Assembly (NCBI RefSeq): GCF_047126315.1
Contig: NZ_CP138953.1
Span: 4,278,001 to 4,342,000, forward strand
Reading direction: 5' to 3'
DNA from: Shimia sp022448905
GTDB lineage: Bacteria > Pseudomonadota > Alphaproteobacteria > Rhodobacterales > Rhodobacteraceae
DNA: 64,000 bases
The translations under genes were made by a program, and so were the position numbers. This document shows positions 27,559 to 36,542 of this stretch, piece by piece. Under the pieces are notes generated by a model that was given only the letters and a program-made list of their open reading frames with translations, was not told the origin of the DNA and searched no databases. Each line of letters opens with the position of its first letter. The first letter of the stretch is position 1.

Positions 27559-29267
27559 CAGTGGCTCTCCCGTGTGACAAGCCGCGTGTCTTTGCCCACA
27601 AGGAAATCCAAATCGGCCCCCTTATCGGCCTGCAACACATGGTCGTAGTAAAGTTTCGCATAACCGCGAGTGTAATGTTCCGGATCCGGTTCCCAAGCCA
27701 CGCGACGCGCCTCAAGCTCCGCCTCATCCACCAGCAACTCCAGCACGCCGCCCGAGGCAGACACCTTGATCCGGTCCCCGGTTTTCACCAGCGCCAGAGT
27801 GCCTCCGGCCTGTGCCTCCGGGCTCACGTGCAGGATCACCGTGCCATAAGCCGTGCCAGACATCCGCGCATCCGACACGCGGATCATGTCGCGCACACCT
27901 TCTTTCACCAACTTGCCCGGGATCGGCATATTGCCGACCTCTGGCATGCCCGGATAGCCTTTGGGGCCACAACCTTTGAGCACCAGAATGGTATCGGCGG
28001 TCACCGGCAGGTCCGGTTTATCGATGTTAGCTTTCAGATCCTCGATGTTCTCAAAAACATAAGCCTCGCCCTCATGCTCCAGCAGATGATCAGTAGCCGC
28101 AGACGGCTTCACAATCGCCCCATTGGGGGCAAGGTTGCCGCGCAACACCCGCAGGCCTGCCGCCGGTTTCACCGGGTTGTCTAGCGGGCGAATGACGTCG
28201 TCGTTGTAGATTTCCGCGCCATCGTGATGGGCCGCAATGTCCTTGCCCAATACGGTGTTCGCTGGGCGCACATGCTCTTTCAACTGGCTCAGCACAGCAG
28301 GCACGCCACCGGCGTAGCAGAAATCTTCCATCAGATACTTGCCCGACGGCATGCAGTTCACCAGCAGCGGAATCTCGGAGCCAATCTCAAAATCTTTGAG
28401 TGTCAGATCGACACCCACACGTCCGGCCAGCGCCAGCAGGTGCACCACCGCATTGGTGGACCCACCCACAGCGGCATTGGCCAGAATGGCGTTCTCAAAC
28501 GCCTCTTTGGTCAGGATGTCGGACGGCTTCAGATCCTCGTCCACCATCTCCACAATCCGTTTGCCGGTCAGGTGCGCCAAAGCCATCCGCCGCGCATCCA
28601 CCGCAGGCAGTGCCGCGTTGGTTGGCAGCGCCATGCCCATCGCCTCGACCAGTGAGGCCATAGTCGACGCGGTGCCCATTGTCATGCACACCCCCGCGCT
28701 GCGGCTCATCCCACTTTCGGCGTTCATAAAGTCTTGCAGGGTCATCTCCCCCGCGCGCACCTCTTCAGAGAACTTCCAAACATCCGTGCCAGAGCCAATG
28801 TCCTTGCCTTTGAACTTGCCGTTCAGCATTGGACCGGAACTCACCACGATAGTTGGCAAGTCGACCGACGCTGCGCCCATCAACTGACCCGGCGTGGTTT
28901 TGTCACAGCCGCCCAGCAACACAACGCCATCGATACCATAGGCGCGGATGCTCTCTTCTACATCCATCGCCAGCAAGTTGCGAAACAGCATCGCCGTGGG
29001 TTTCATCTGGGTTTCGCCCAGCGACATCACAGGGAACTCCACTGGGAAGCCGCCAGCCTCCCAAACACCGCGTTTCACACCTTCCGCCAAGGTCCGCAGA
29101 CCGGAGTTACACGGCGTCAGCTCAGACCAGGTGTTGCAGATGCCGATGATCGGACGCCCATCAAACGCGTGATCCGGAAACCCCTGGTTCTTCATCCAAC
29201 TGCGGTGGATAAACCCGTCCTTGTCTAGCTTGCCATACCAATGCTGGGAACGACGCTTCTTGCTCAT
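27558..29267 (-). CDS. IlvD/Edd-family aldonate dehydratase (galactonate/arabinonate type)
   Basis: 569 residues from ATG 29267, which overlaps the GH36 stop as ATGA. RSQHWYGKLDKDGFIHRSW is the N terminus of L-arabinonate/D-galactonate-type IlvD dehydratases; the Fe-S cysteines lie in GICNTWSELTPCN, LLGGCDKTTPGQ and AGVCMTMGTAS. It removes water from an aldonate to give a 2-keto-3-deoxy acid. With a kinase and aldolase for the galactonate series beside it, D-galactonate (or the related D-fuconate/L-arabinonate) is the expected substrate. Confidence 0.9.
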   Translation of the reverse strand: MSKKRRSQHWYGKLDKDGFIHRSWMKNQGFPDHAFDGRPIIGICNTWSELTPCNSGLRTLAEGVKRGVWEAGGFPVEFPVMSLGETQMKPTAMLFRNLLAMDVEESIRAYGIDGVVLLGGCDKTTPGQLMGAASVDLPTIVVSSGPMLNGKFKGKDIGSGTDVWKFSEEVRAGEMTLQDFMNAESGMSRSAGVCMTMGTASTMASLVEAMGMALPTNAALPAVDARRMALAHLTGKRIVEMVDEDLKPSDILTKEAFENAILANAAVGGSTNAVVHLLALAGRVGVDLTLKDFEIGSEIPLLVNCMPSGKYLMEDFCYAGGVPAVLSQLKEHVRPANTVLGKDIAAHHDGAEIYNDDVIRPLDNPVKPAAGLRVLRGNLAPNGAIVKPSAATDHLLEHEGEAYVFENIEDLKANIDKPDLPVTADTILVLKGCGPKGYPGMPEVGNMPIPGKLVKEGVRDMIRVSDARMSGTAYGTVILHVSPEAQAGGTLALVKTGDRIKVSASGGVLELLVDEAELEARRVAWEPDPEHYTRGYAKLYYDHVLQADKGADLDFLVGKDTRLVTRESH

Positions 29268-31330
29268 TTTTTCTTTCCTTCGATCACCCACATCCGATCC
29301 GGAAAGGACCAAGGCAATATGAGACCGTGTTGCATCAATAGCTGACCGCTCAAGGTCACGGGTCCGTCTTTCAACGGCATCTCGCGGCGCGACAAATGAT
29401 GCGCCTCATCCCGATTGATCAGCTCAATTTCATATGTGGCATCCGGCTCCAAACCGGTAAGCCGTAAGGGGCGCGGCATGATTTGTGTGCCGGTCGATGC
29501 TTTGCCCGCAAACACCACAAACCGCTGTTTGTCTTGGGATAGCTGCTGCTCAGCAATAACGCTTGGATCCGCAACGTCCAGGCGCAGTATGTCCGCTGTT
29601 TGCCGCCAGTCGCGATTGCTTTTCCACCAGGCCGTAACGCGCGACAGCACCTTTGCTTCTTCCTCAGTCAACTCGCGCGGATCCATTTCAAATCCCATGT
29701 GCCGCTGCGCCGCGACCCAAGCACGGAAACGGATGTCATGCACCCGCCCCGACGTGTGGCAATGGCGTGGCCCCACGTGGCTGCCGGTGATCGCCATCGG
29801 CAGCATCAGAGCCGCATCATGCTGAATCCGCAACCGCTCAAGCGCGTCATTGCTGTCACTCAACCAGACCCGCTGCGTGTGCTCCAAAATACCGGCATCA
29901 ATGCGTCCCCCACCGGAGGCGCAGCTCTCGATCTCAACCTCTGGAAAATCGGCCCGCAACTGTCCCATTAGCGCGTAGACACCGTCCGCTTGCGCTGCAT
30001 CTGCGACCGGCAGCAATCGGTTGTGATCCCATTTGATGTAGTCGATGTCATGTGCGGACAGCACGGCAGCAATCTTATCGTAGAGATAGTCACGCACCTC
30101 TGAATTACTGACATCCAATACCCGCTGTTGCCTACCTTCAACCTGATCCACTGGCCCCAAAACCCATTCCGGATGCGCGCGCGCCAGGTCGCTGTCCATA
30201 TTGACCATCTCCGGCTCAAACCAGAGACCAAAAACCATGCCCAGCGATTTCACGTGATCGATGATCGGCGTCAGACCATCCGGCCATTTGCGCGGATCAA
30301 TATCCCAATCGCCCAGCGAGCTGGTGTCGTCATCGCGCTTGCCAAACCAGCCGTCGTCCAGAACAAACCGTTCCGCACCCAGTTTTGCGGCCCGCTCTGC
30401 AATGTCCTTCAGAACCTCGACATCATGGTCAAAATACACTGCTTCCCAGCAATTGTAGTGCACCGGCCGTGGCCGCTCTGGATGCGGCCAGGTCACCACG
30501 TGATCGCGCAAATGCCGCTGGAACGCGGTTGCACAGCCATTTAGCCCGCTCTCTGAAACAGACAAATACAGTTTTGCCGTTTCAAAAACCTGCCCGCTGG
30601 CGCGGGTCCCAGTGGCATGACCAAACTGAATCTGCCGACGTCCATCCGGCAGTTCTTCAGCATACATCACATGCCCGCCGGACCAGCCATAGTGCATGGC
30701 GAATACCGTACCTGCGGTGTTTTGTGCCCCATGTTCTGGAAAGTAAGCAATCGGAGGATGCTCATGCCCAGAGCGGCCACCACGCGCTTCGCGCATATGA
30801 ATGCCCGCTCGCCACGGCGCATGCTCCATTTGAAACTCGCCGATCCATCGCCCAGAGAAATCCAAAATCTCTTCGCCATATTGCGGTCCCGGCATCACCG
30901 GCGCAGCCAGATGATGCACGGAGATCTCCGCTTCAGACTCCAGCGTTGTGCGTGCCGCAATCACGTCGCCTTCAATGGCAAACGCAAAGGTGATCGTCAG
31001 CCCAAGCGCCTCATCACGACACACAAACCGTGCGCCATCCGTCTCAACCAGCGAGAACCGAGGATACAGCGGCTGACCGTCACGATAGGCCACCACCCCC
31101 GCCTGTCCCTGAAAGCTCTGTCCCGCTTCCGGGCACAGCGACACATCTGGCAAGCGGTCTATCATCCCGCCGGTCACATCCCGCGCGGCGATCAGGCCAA
31201 TTTCCGTGAGGTCTTGCCCTACTGGCAAAGCTGCCCCCCAGTAGAGCGCGCTGGGCACGCCTCCATCTGAGGCCAGAACCAAGGTCTGACCCGGCGCATC
31301 AATGCGCCAGGTTTGTGTGTCTTGCGTCAC
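29264..31330 (-). CDS. Alpha-galactosidase, glycoside hydrolase family 36
   Basis: 688 residues, typical GH36 group I-like size: an N-terminal beta-supersandwich (1-285), the (beta/alpha)8 barrel and a C-terminal beta domain. The nucleophile is Asp435 in YIKWDHNR (usually KWDMNR) and the acid/base is Asp492 in WLSDSND. ESCASGGGRID near 470 is the substrate loop. No signal peptide, so cytoplasmic. It cleaves terminal alpha-galactose from imported oligosaccharides such as melibiose or galactosylglycerol. Coupled by ATGA to both neighbours. Confidence 0.95.
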   Translation of the reverse strand: MTQDTQTWRIDAPGQTLVLASDGGVPSALYWGAALPVGQDLTEIGLIAARDVTGGMIDRLPDVSLCPEAGQSFQGQAGVVAYRDGQPLYPRFSLVETDGARFVCRDEALGLTITFAFAIEGDVIAARTTLESEAEISVHHLAAPVMPGPQYGEEILDFSGRWIGEFQMEHAPWRAGIHMREARGGRSGHEHPPIAYFPEHGAQNTAGTVFAMHYGWSGGHVMYAEELPDGRRQIQFGHATGTRASGQVFETAKLYLSVSESGLNGCATAFQRHLRDHVVTWPHPERPRPVHYNCWEAVYFDHDVEVLKDIAERAAKLGAERFVLDDGWFGKRDDDTSSLGDWDIDPRKWPDGLTPIIDHVKSLGMVFGLWFEPEMVNMDSDLARAHPEWVLGPVDQVEGRQQRVLDVSNSEVRDYLYDKIAAVLSAHDIDYIKWDHNRLLPVADAAQADGVYALMGQLRADFPEVEIESCASGGGRIDAGILEHTQRVWLSDSNDALERLRIQHDAALMLPMAITGSHVGPRHCHTSGRVHDIRFRAWVAAQRHMGFEMDPRELTEEEAKVLSRVTAWWKSNRDWRQTADILRLDVADPSVIAEQQLSQDKQRFVVFAGKASTGTQIMPRPLRLTGLEPDATYEIELINRDEAHHLSRREMPLKDGPVTLSGQLLMQHGLILPWSFPDRMWVIEGKKK

Positions 31331-32175
31331 TTCACGGCTCCGAGCGTCAGACCAGCAATAAAGTGCTTCTGCATCAGGAAGAACATCGCCACCGGTGGCA
31401 GAGCCGCCACAATCGAGCCCGCGCTCATTAAGTGATACGCCGCCCGGAACTGTGCGTTAAACGAGGTGATCCCTGCGGTTACTGGCTGGCTCTCGATGCC
31501 TTGGGTCAACACCACCGCCCAGAAGTAGTCATTCCAGATGAAGGTGAAGATCAGCACAGACAATGCGGCCAAAGCTGGCTTCATTAGCGGCAGCACCACG
31601 TACCAAAAGATGCGCCATTCGCTTACGCCTTCAACCCGCGCCGCCTCGATCAGCTCAAACGGCAGCGCTCGGATAAAGTTGCGCATGAACAAGGTGCAAA
31701 ATCCGGTCTGGAACGCCACATGGAACAGCACGAGGCCGGTCTTGGTGTTGTAAAGCCCCATCTCAAGTGTCAGGTCGCGCACCGGCACCATCAGAATTTG
31801 GAACGGCACAAAATTGCCCGCGACAAACATGAAGAAAATCCACAGGTTGGCGCGGAACTTATAGATGCCAAGTGCAAAGCCTGTCATCGCGCTGAGCGCC
31901 ACCGCCCCAATCACTGTTGGCACCGTGATCATAAACGAGTTGAGCAAGTAACGTGGCATATCCGAGTTGAAGAACACCTGACCGTAGTTGGCCGCGCCCT
32001 CAAAGCTAGACGGCAGCCCCCAGTAGTTGCCTGAGGTGAAATCGGCATCCGGCTTTACGGAAAACAGCGCCACGGCCAGCAAGGGTGCCAGCCAGAACGC
32101 CAAGGCCACCGGAAGCAAAGATTTGTACGCGACCTGCGCGGCCTGGGATTGCTTTTCGATCGGTTTCGGAAACAT
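31327..32175 (-). CDS. Carbohydrate ABC transporter permease, MalG-like
   Basis: 282 residues with six hydrophobic helices and the cytoplasmic EAA loop EAARVEGVSEWRIFWYVVLP, which docks on the ATPase. Member of the CUT1 family. Partner of the adjacent MalF-type permease and of the divergently coded UgpC-type ATPase. The gene ends in an ATGA overlap with the alpha-galactosidase. Confidence 0.93.
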   Translation of the reverse strand: MFPKPIEKQSQAAQVAYKSLLPVALAFWLAPLLAVALFSVKPDADFTSGNYWGLPSSFEGAANYGQVFFNSDMPRYLLNSFMITVPTVIGAVALSAMTGFALGIYKFRANLWIFFMFVAGNFVPFQILMVPVRDLTLEMGLYNTKTGLVLFHVAFQTGFCTLFMRNFIRALPFELIEAARVEGVSEWRIFWYVVLPLMKPALAALSVLIFTFIWNDYFWAVVLTQGIESQPVTAGITSFNAQFRAAYHLMSAGSIVAALPPVAMFFLMQKHFIAGLTLGAVK

Positions 32176-32176
32176 C

Positions 32177-33103
32177 TCAGTGCCCCTTCTCTTCGCGATA
32201 CATCGACCACAGGAAGTAGGTGATGAAGCACAGCATAATCAGGAACAGCACCACCGCGATGGCTGCGCCATAGCCCATGCGGAAGCCATATTCCGACAGA
32301 GCCACTTCGAACATATAGTAGGCCAGCACGCGCGAGCTGCCGAACGGGCCGCCCTGCGTCATGATGGAGATCAGGTCAAACGAGCGCAGCGCGCCAATGA
32401 TGGTCACCACAAAGGCGATAAACGTCGCTGGACGCAGCTGCGGCAGGATGATGTTCCACAACATCGACCAACCTTTGGCCCCATCCAAACGCCCGGCCTC
32501 GATCTGCTCTGGATCAACTGCGTTCAATCCGGTGAGGTAGAGGATCATGCAATAGGCCGTCTGTGGCCACAGGCCAGCGGCAACGATGCCATAGGTCACA
32601 AGGTTTTCATTGCCCAAGACATTGATCGGCCCCATGCCGACCCAGCCCAGCATGGTGTTCAGCAGGCCAAAGGTCGGGTCATAAAACCAGGTAAACACCA
32701 GGCCAACCACAACTTGTGAGATCACAAAGGGGAAGAAAAACAGAGACTTGTAAATGCGGATGCCACGCACAGTCTGGTTCAGAAACAGCGCAATGAACAG
32801 GCCAGCGGGAATGGCGAGCAGGTAGAGAAACAGCCACAGCACGTTGTTTTTCAACGACGTAAAAAAGGCGTCTCGATCCACATACTCCCAATAGAGATCT
32901 TCGTAGTTACGCATCCCCACATAGGTCTTTTCGCCCAACCCATCCCACTCATAAAGCGAGAGATTGAAAGACTGAAACACCGGCGCGATCACATAGACCG
33001 CAAAGAACAGGATGCCTGGCGCCAGGAACAACCACGGCGCAATGCGCTGTTGGTTGCGGTGGAACCAGCTTTCGGTTTCAGGAATGTCTGAAGATACGGT
33101 CAT
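32177..33103 (-). CDS. Carbohydrate ABC transporter permease, MalF-like
   Basis: 308 residues, about six membrane helices after an N-terminal cytoplasmic stretch; EAA loop EAGRLDGAKGWSMLWNIILP. Forms the heterodimeric channel with the next gene, separated by one base. Preceded by a 98-base gap from the binding-protein gene that contains two hairpins. Confidence 0.93.
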   Translation of the reverse strand: MTVSSDIPETESWFHRNQQRIAPWLFLAPGILFFAVYVIAPVFQSFNLSLYEWDGLGEKTYVGMRNYEDLYWEYVDRDAFFTSLKNNVLWLFLYLLAIPAGLFIALFLNQTVRGIRIYKSLFFFPFVISQVVVGLVFTWFYDPTFGLLNTMLGWVGMGPINVLGNENLVTYGIVAAGLWPQTAYCMILYLTGLNAVDPEQIEAGRLDGAKGWSMLWNIILPQLRPATFIAFVVTIIGALRSFDLISIMTQGGPFGSSRVLAYYMFEVALSEYGFRMGYGAAIAVVLFLIMLCFITYFLWSMYREEKGH

Positions 33104-33130
33104 AAGTGAACCCGATAATTGAGGGTGGAA

Positions 33131-33193
33131 AGGCGGAGGATACCCCCGCCTCGCCGAAAAGATGACATGTCAGGACACGTAGATGTCCTGACA
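33131..33193 (-). repeat. Two intercistronic stem-loops between binding protein and permease genes
   Basis: Perfect TGTCAGGACA (33168-33177), CGTAGA loop, TGTCCTGACA (33184-33193); and GGCGGAGG/CCCCCGCC with one mismatch near 33132-33149. On the transcript they follow the binding-protein stop. Such structures commonly protect the upstream mRNA and cause partial termination, giving more binding protein than permease. Confidence 0.7.
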
Positions 33194-33201
33194 CAGGGTC
33201 A

Positions 33202-34458
33202 TCACTTGTAGATACGGCCGCGCGCACGCTCCAGCTTCGCCAGGATCTTGTCCAACTGGTCTGGCTTGACCATGAACTCCTGGAAGCCTTCCATGGACAC
33301 TTTCGCCATTTCTGCCGGCGCATCGCGGTCCCAGAACTGAGCCACACCGCCGGTGGAGTTGGAGGACAGCATCTGGAAGCCCTGCTGCAAGAACTTATCA
33401 TCATCCACGGAAGAGGCAGCGTTTACAGGCAGCTGACCCAGGTTTTTACCGTTGTTGATGATGGTCTGCTCTTCAGGCGAAGTGGCGAAGCGCAGGAACT
33501 CGCGTGCGGCTTCTTTGTTCTTCGCGTTTGCAGGGATGTGGAAGGTGTCGGTCGGCGCGTCTTCAGACAGTTCAACATCTGGGTTGATGACTGGGAACTG
33601 ATAGAAGTCCAGTTGATCATCGGTCAGACCCGCTTCGCGCAGCGGTGCCACGGCAAAGTTACCCATCAGGTAAGAGGCCGCTTCACCGTTCACCATGAAC
33701 GGCAGCGCTTCCTGCCAGCTGTAGGTCTGGTGGTCAGCAATAAAGCCGCCCATGTCGATCAGCTCTTTCCAGTTCATGAAAGTCTGCTTCACACGGTCGT
33801 CTTCCCAGGACACGTTGCCTGCGGCCAGATCCATGTGGAAATCAAAGCCGTTGGTGCGCATGTTCAGGTAGTCAAACCAACCGCCAGCAGTCCACAGGTA
33901 CTTGGTACCGATGGTGTAGCAAGCCCGGCCGGAGGCAACGATCTTGCCACAGTTGGCTTTTTCTTCTTCCCAGTTGGTTGGCTCAGACAGACCCAGTTCT
34001 GCGAAGATGTCTTTGCGGTAGTACACGCCCCACTGGTAGTAAGTATAGGCCACGCCCCACTGCTTATCGTCGATGGTCAGCGCACCTTTGGTGGAGGCCA
34101 AACCTTCGGCAATCTCTGGTTCCGCGTAGAGGTCAGACACGTCCTCAAACAGACCGGCCTCTACATAAGGGCGCATCCGATTGGCGGCGTACCAAGTGGC
34201 AACGTCTGGCGCGTTTGCGGTCAGGAAGTTGCGGATCTGGGTTTTGTAAGCTTCACGGTCGATCACCGTGGTTTCAACGTTCAGGCCCGGATGCTGCGCT
34301 TTAAAGCGGTCAATCATCGCTTCCATCGTCGCGCGCGGCGCCGGGTTCGATGTGTCCAGGAAAATTGTCAGGTCGCCTGAAAGTTCCGCAGACGCCGGTA
34401 CAGCAAACGCAGAAGCAACCGCAGCGGCGGTGGCAGTAGTTTTCATTTTGGAAAGCAT
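33202..34458 (-). CDS. Sugar ABC transporter substrate-binding protein
   Basis: 418 residues from ATG 34458, chosen because GGGAGGA lies five bases upstream. A Sec signal peptide (MKTTATAAAVASAFAVPASA) precedes a family 1 binding-protein fold: DLTIFLDTSNPAPRATMEAM at the start and EEQTIINNGKNLGQLPVN late. It captures the sugar in the periplasm for the two permeases. From the hydrolases in the operon, alpha- and beta-galactosides are the expected ligands. Confidence 0.94.
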   Translation of the reverse strand: MLSKMKTTATAAAVASAFAVPASAELSGDLTIFLDTSNPAPRATMEAMIDRFKAQHPGLNVETTVIDREAYKTQIRNFLTANAPDVATWYAANRMRPYVEAGLFEDVSDLYAEPEIAEGLASTKGALTIDDKQWGVAYTYYQWGVYYRKDIFAELGLSEPTNWEEEKANCGKIVASGRACYTIGTKYLWTAGGWFDYLNMRTNGFDFHMDLAAGNVSWEDDRVKQTFMNWKELIDMGGFIADHQTYSWQEALPFMVNGEAASYLMGNFAVAPLREAGLTDDQLDFYQFPVINPDVELSEDAPTDTFHIPANAKNKEAAREFLRFATSPEEQTIINNGKNLGQLPVNAASSVDDDKFLQQGFQMLSSNSTGGVAQFWDRDAPAEMAKVSMEGFQEFMVKPDQLDKILAKLERARGRIYK

Positions 34459-34493
34459 TTGTTCCTCCCTGTCTCCAAAATTATGCAATTTTC

Positions 34494-34512
34494 GGTTCCA
34501 TTATTTGAAACC
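34494..34512. promoter_or_regulatory. Imperfect inverted repeat in the binding-protein leader
   Basis: GGTTCC (34494-34499), seven bases, GAAACC (34507-34512), five of six positions symmetric. Lies about 20-35 bases downstream of the predicted promoter; possible second operator. Confidence 0.35.
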
Positions 34513-34530
34513 ATGTTTTACATATTGAAA

Positions 34531-34559
34531 TCTACACACAGAGTCGGCTAGGTTGTCAA
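34531..34559 (-). promoter_or_regulatory. Promoter of the galactoside operon
   Basis: On the minus strand TTGACA (34554-34559), 17-base spacer, TGTAGA (34531-34536). The -35 box is perfect. Transcription would start about 65 bases before the binding-protein start codon. Confidence 0.65.
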
Positions 34560-34560
34560 C

Positions 34561-34585
34561 AGATTCCTAACGACTGCAGGAATCT
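34561..34585 (+). promoter_or_regulatory. Candidate IclR operator
   Basis: AGATTCCT (34561-34568), nine bases, AGGAATCT (34578-34585): a perfect eight-base inverted repeat abutting the -35 box of the galactoside operon promoter and lying 20 bases before the iclR start codon. Placement suits control of both divergent units. Confidence 0.6.
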
Positions 34586-34605
34586 ATGGAGGAGACAAAA
34601 ACCAC

Positions 34606-35400
34606 ATGTCTGGTGACGGAACGGTCGGCAAAGCCCTTGATGTGCTTGAACAAGTTGCTGCTTTTGAGCGGCCGGTACGCTTTGGCGAATTGCAGGAAAA
34701 AAGTCCTTATCCCAAGGCGACGCTCTATCGATTCCTGCAAACCCTAACCAATCAAGGCATGCTGTCCTATGAGCCAGACCGCCAGACATACGCCATGGGC
34801 ATGCGGCTGGTGCGGCTGGCCCACGCCGCCTGGACCACCAGTTCTTTAGCGCCTATTGCGCGCCCCTATTTGGATCAATTGTCGGCCGAAACCGGCGAAA
34901 CCGTGCACCTTGCCCAACTGGATGCCTCTCAGGTCCTCTATGTGGACAAACGCAACGCAGCCAAGCCGGTGGAGATGTACTCTCAAGCGGGCAAAGTTGG
35001 CCCTGCCTATTGCACCGGCGTGGGCAAAGCCATGCTGGCCTATGTCGAAGGCGATGTCCTGGACCGCGCTATCGCCCAGCAAAGTTTTCACCGCTTCACA
35101 CCCAGCACTTTGGATTCGCCGGAGAGCCTAAGGGAAGAACTCGCCGCCATCCGCGCACGCGGCTACGCCTTTGACCGCGAAGAACATGAACCCGGCATTG
35201 TCTGTATTGCTGTGCCAATTCTAACCAACGGTGGCCGCATGCTCGGCGCGCTGTCTGTGACGGGCCCAACCAGCCGCACATCCCTGGACCAACTCGAAAC
35301 CCTCGCCCCCCGTGTTTTGGAAACCGCAAAACGCATTGGCGAAGAAGCGGAAGCCTGGCGCTTCCCGGAAACGCGACAACAAAAGGTAGAGACGACATGA
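34606..35400 (+). CDS. IclR family transcriptional regulator
   Basis: 264 residues: winged helix in residues 5-75 (VGKALDVLEQVAAFERPVRF, YPKATLYRFLQTL) and the IclR effector domain after about 85 (AETGETVHLAQLD, GVGKAMLAY, VCIAVPI). GGAGGAG precedes the ATG. It overlaps the ATPase gene by four bases and is divergent from the galactoside operon, so it is the likely local regulator; the inducer may be galactose, galactonate or a keto-deoxy acid. Confidence 0.92.
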   Translation: MSGDGTVGKALDVLEQVAAFERPVRFGELQEKSPYPKATLYRFLQTLTNQGMLSYEPDRQTYAMGMRLVRLAHAAWTTSSLAPIARPYLDQLSAETGETVHLAQLDASQVLYVDKRNAAKPVEMYSQAGKVGPAYCTGVGKAMLAYVEGDVLDRAIAQQSFHRFTPSTLDSPESLREELAAIRARGYAFDREEHEPGIVCIAVPILTNGGRMLGALSVTGPTSRTSLDQLETLAPRVLETAKRIGEEAEAWRFPETRQQKVETT

Positions 35401-36455
35401 CGGGTGTAACCCTTCAAGGTGCCATCAAGAAATACGGCGAAACGCAGGTCATTCATGGCATTGATCTGGAAATCGAAGACGGCGAATTCTGCGTGTTTGT
35501 CGGCCCATCGGGCTGCGGAAAGTCCACCCTGCTGCGCATGATTGCTGGCCTTGAAGAGACCACCGACGGCCAGATCAATATTGGCCAGCGCGACGTGACG
35601 CACATGGACCCCGCCAAACGCGGCGTGGCCATGGTGTTTCAGACCTACGCGCTCTACCCGCACATGACGGTTGCCGAAAACATGGGCTTCGGCCTGCGGA
35701 TGAACGGCCACCCCAAAGCGGAAATCGAAGAGAAGGTGCAAAAAGCCTCTTCGATTCTGAAGCTTGACCAGTACCTCAAGCGCAAACCCAAAGCGCTCTC
35801 CGGGGGCCAACGTCAACGTGTTGCTATTGGCCGTGCCATTGTCCGTGGCCCCGAGGTCTTCTTATTCGATGAACCGCTTTCCAACCTCGACGCCGAATTG
35901 CGTGTCGACATGCGTGTCGAAATCGCCCGCCTGCACCAGGAAATTGGTGCCACCATGATCTATGTGACCCACGATCAAGTCGAAGCCATGACCATGGCCG
36001 ATAAAATTGTGGTGCTGCGGGACGGTCGTGTTGAACAAGTGGGCGCCCCGCTTGACCTCTACCGCGACCCTGACAACCGCTTTGTCGCCGGTTTCATCGG
36101 CTCCCCGTCCATGAATTTCCTGGAATGTGACGTGCTAGACGGAAAGCTGGTGCACCCAGCCTTCTCCACGCCACAGGACAGCCCGATCGCCCTGCCGGCA
36201 GGCCTCTCGAAAGTCACCGTTGGCGCACGCCCGGAACATATCGAACTGGACCACAAGTCTGACGCGTTGACCATCGACCTAACCGAAGCGCTTGGCGGCG
36301 TGTCCTACTGCTACCTCGCTGCGCAAGATGGCACGCGCCTGATCGTCGAAGAACGCGGCGACTCCCGCAGCTCCGAAGGCGAAACCGTGGGCCTCTCAAT
36401 TCCGACCAAACGTCTCTATCTGTTTGATCCTGACACCGGATTGCGTTTGCGCTGA
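35397..36455 (+). CDS. Sugar ABC transporter ATP-binding protein, UgpC/MalK-like
   Basis: 352 residues. Walker A GPSGCGKST near residue 38, Q-loop, signature LSGGQRQR, Walker B VFLFDEPLSNLD and switch histidine in VTHDQ are all intact; the C-terminal regulatory OB-like domain starts near 240. It energizes the two permeases, although it is encoded on the other strand with iclR. Such ATPases can be shared among several CUT1 systems. Confidence 0.95.
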   Translation: MTGVTLQGAIKKYGETQVIHGIDLEIEDGEFCVFVGPSGCGKSTLLRMIAGLEETTDGQINIGQRDVTHMDPAKRGVAMVFQTYALYPHMTVAENMGFGLRMNGHPKAEIEEKVQKASSILKLDQYLKRKPKALSGGQRQRVAIGRAIVRGPEVFLFDEPLSNLDAELRVDMRVEIARLHQEIGATMIYVTHDQVEAMTMADKIVVLRDGRVEQVGAPLDLYRDPDNRFVAGFIGSPSMNFLECDVLDGKLVHPAFSTPQDSPIALPAGLSKVTVGARPEHIELDHKSDALTIDLTEALGGVSYCYLAAQDGTRLIVEERGDSRSSEGETVGLSIPTKRLYLFDPDTGLRLR

Positions 36456-36487
36456 TCCTCCCACCACTCACGCCAGATCAAACACAA

Positions 36488-36524
36488 AACGCCCTGCTTT
36501 CCTCCGGCAGGGCGTTCTCTTTTC
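36488..36524 (+). terminator. Terminator after ugpC-like gene
   Basis: AACGCCCTGC (36488-36497), nine-base loop, GCAGGGCGTT (36507-36516), then CTCTTTT. Ten perfect pairs. Confidence 0.85.
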
Positions 36525-36542
36525 CAGAAGGTTGGGCCGAGA

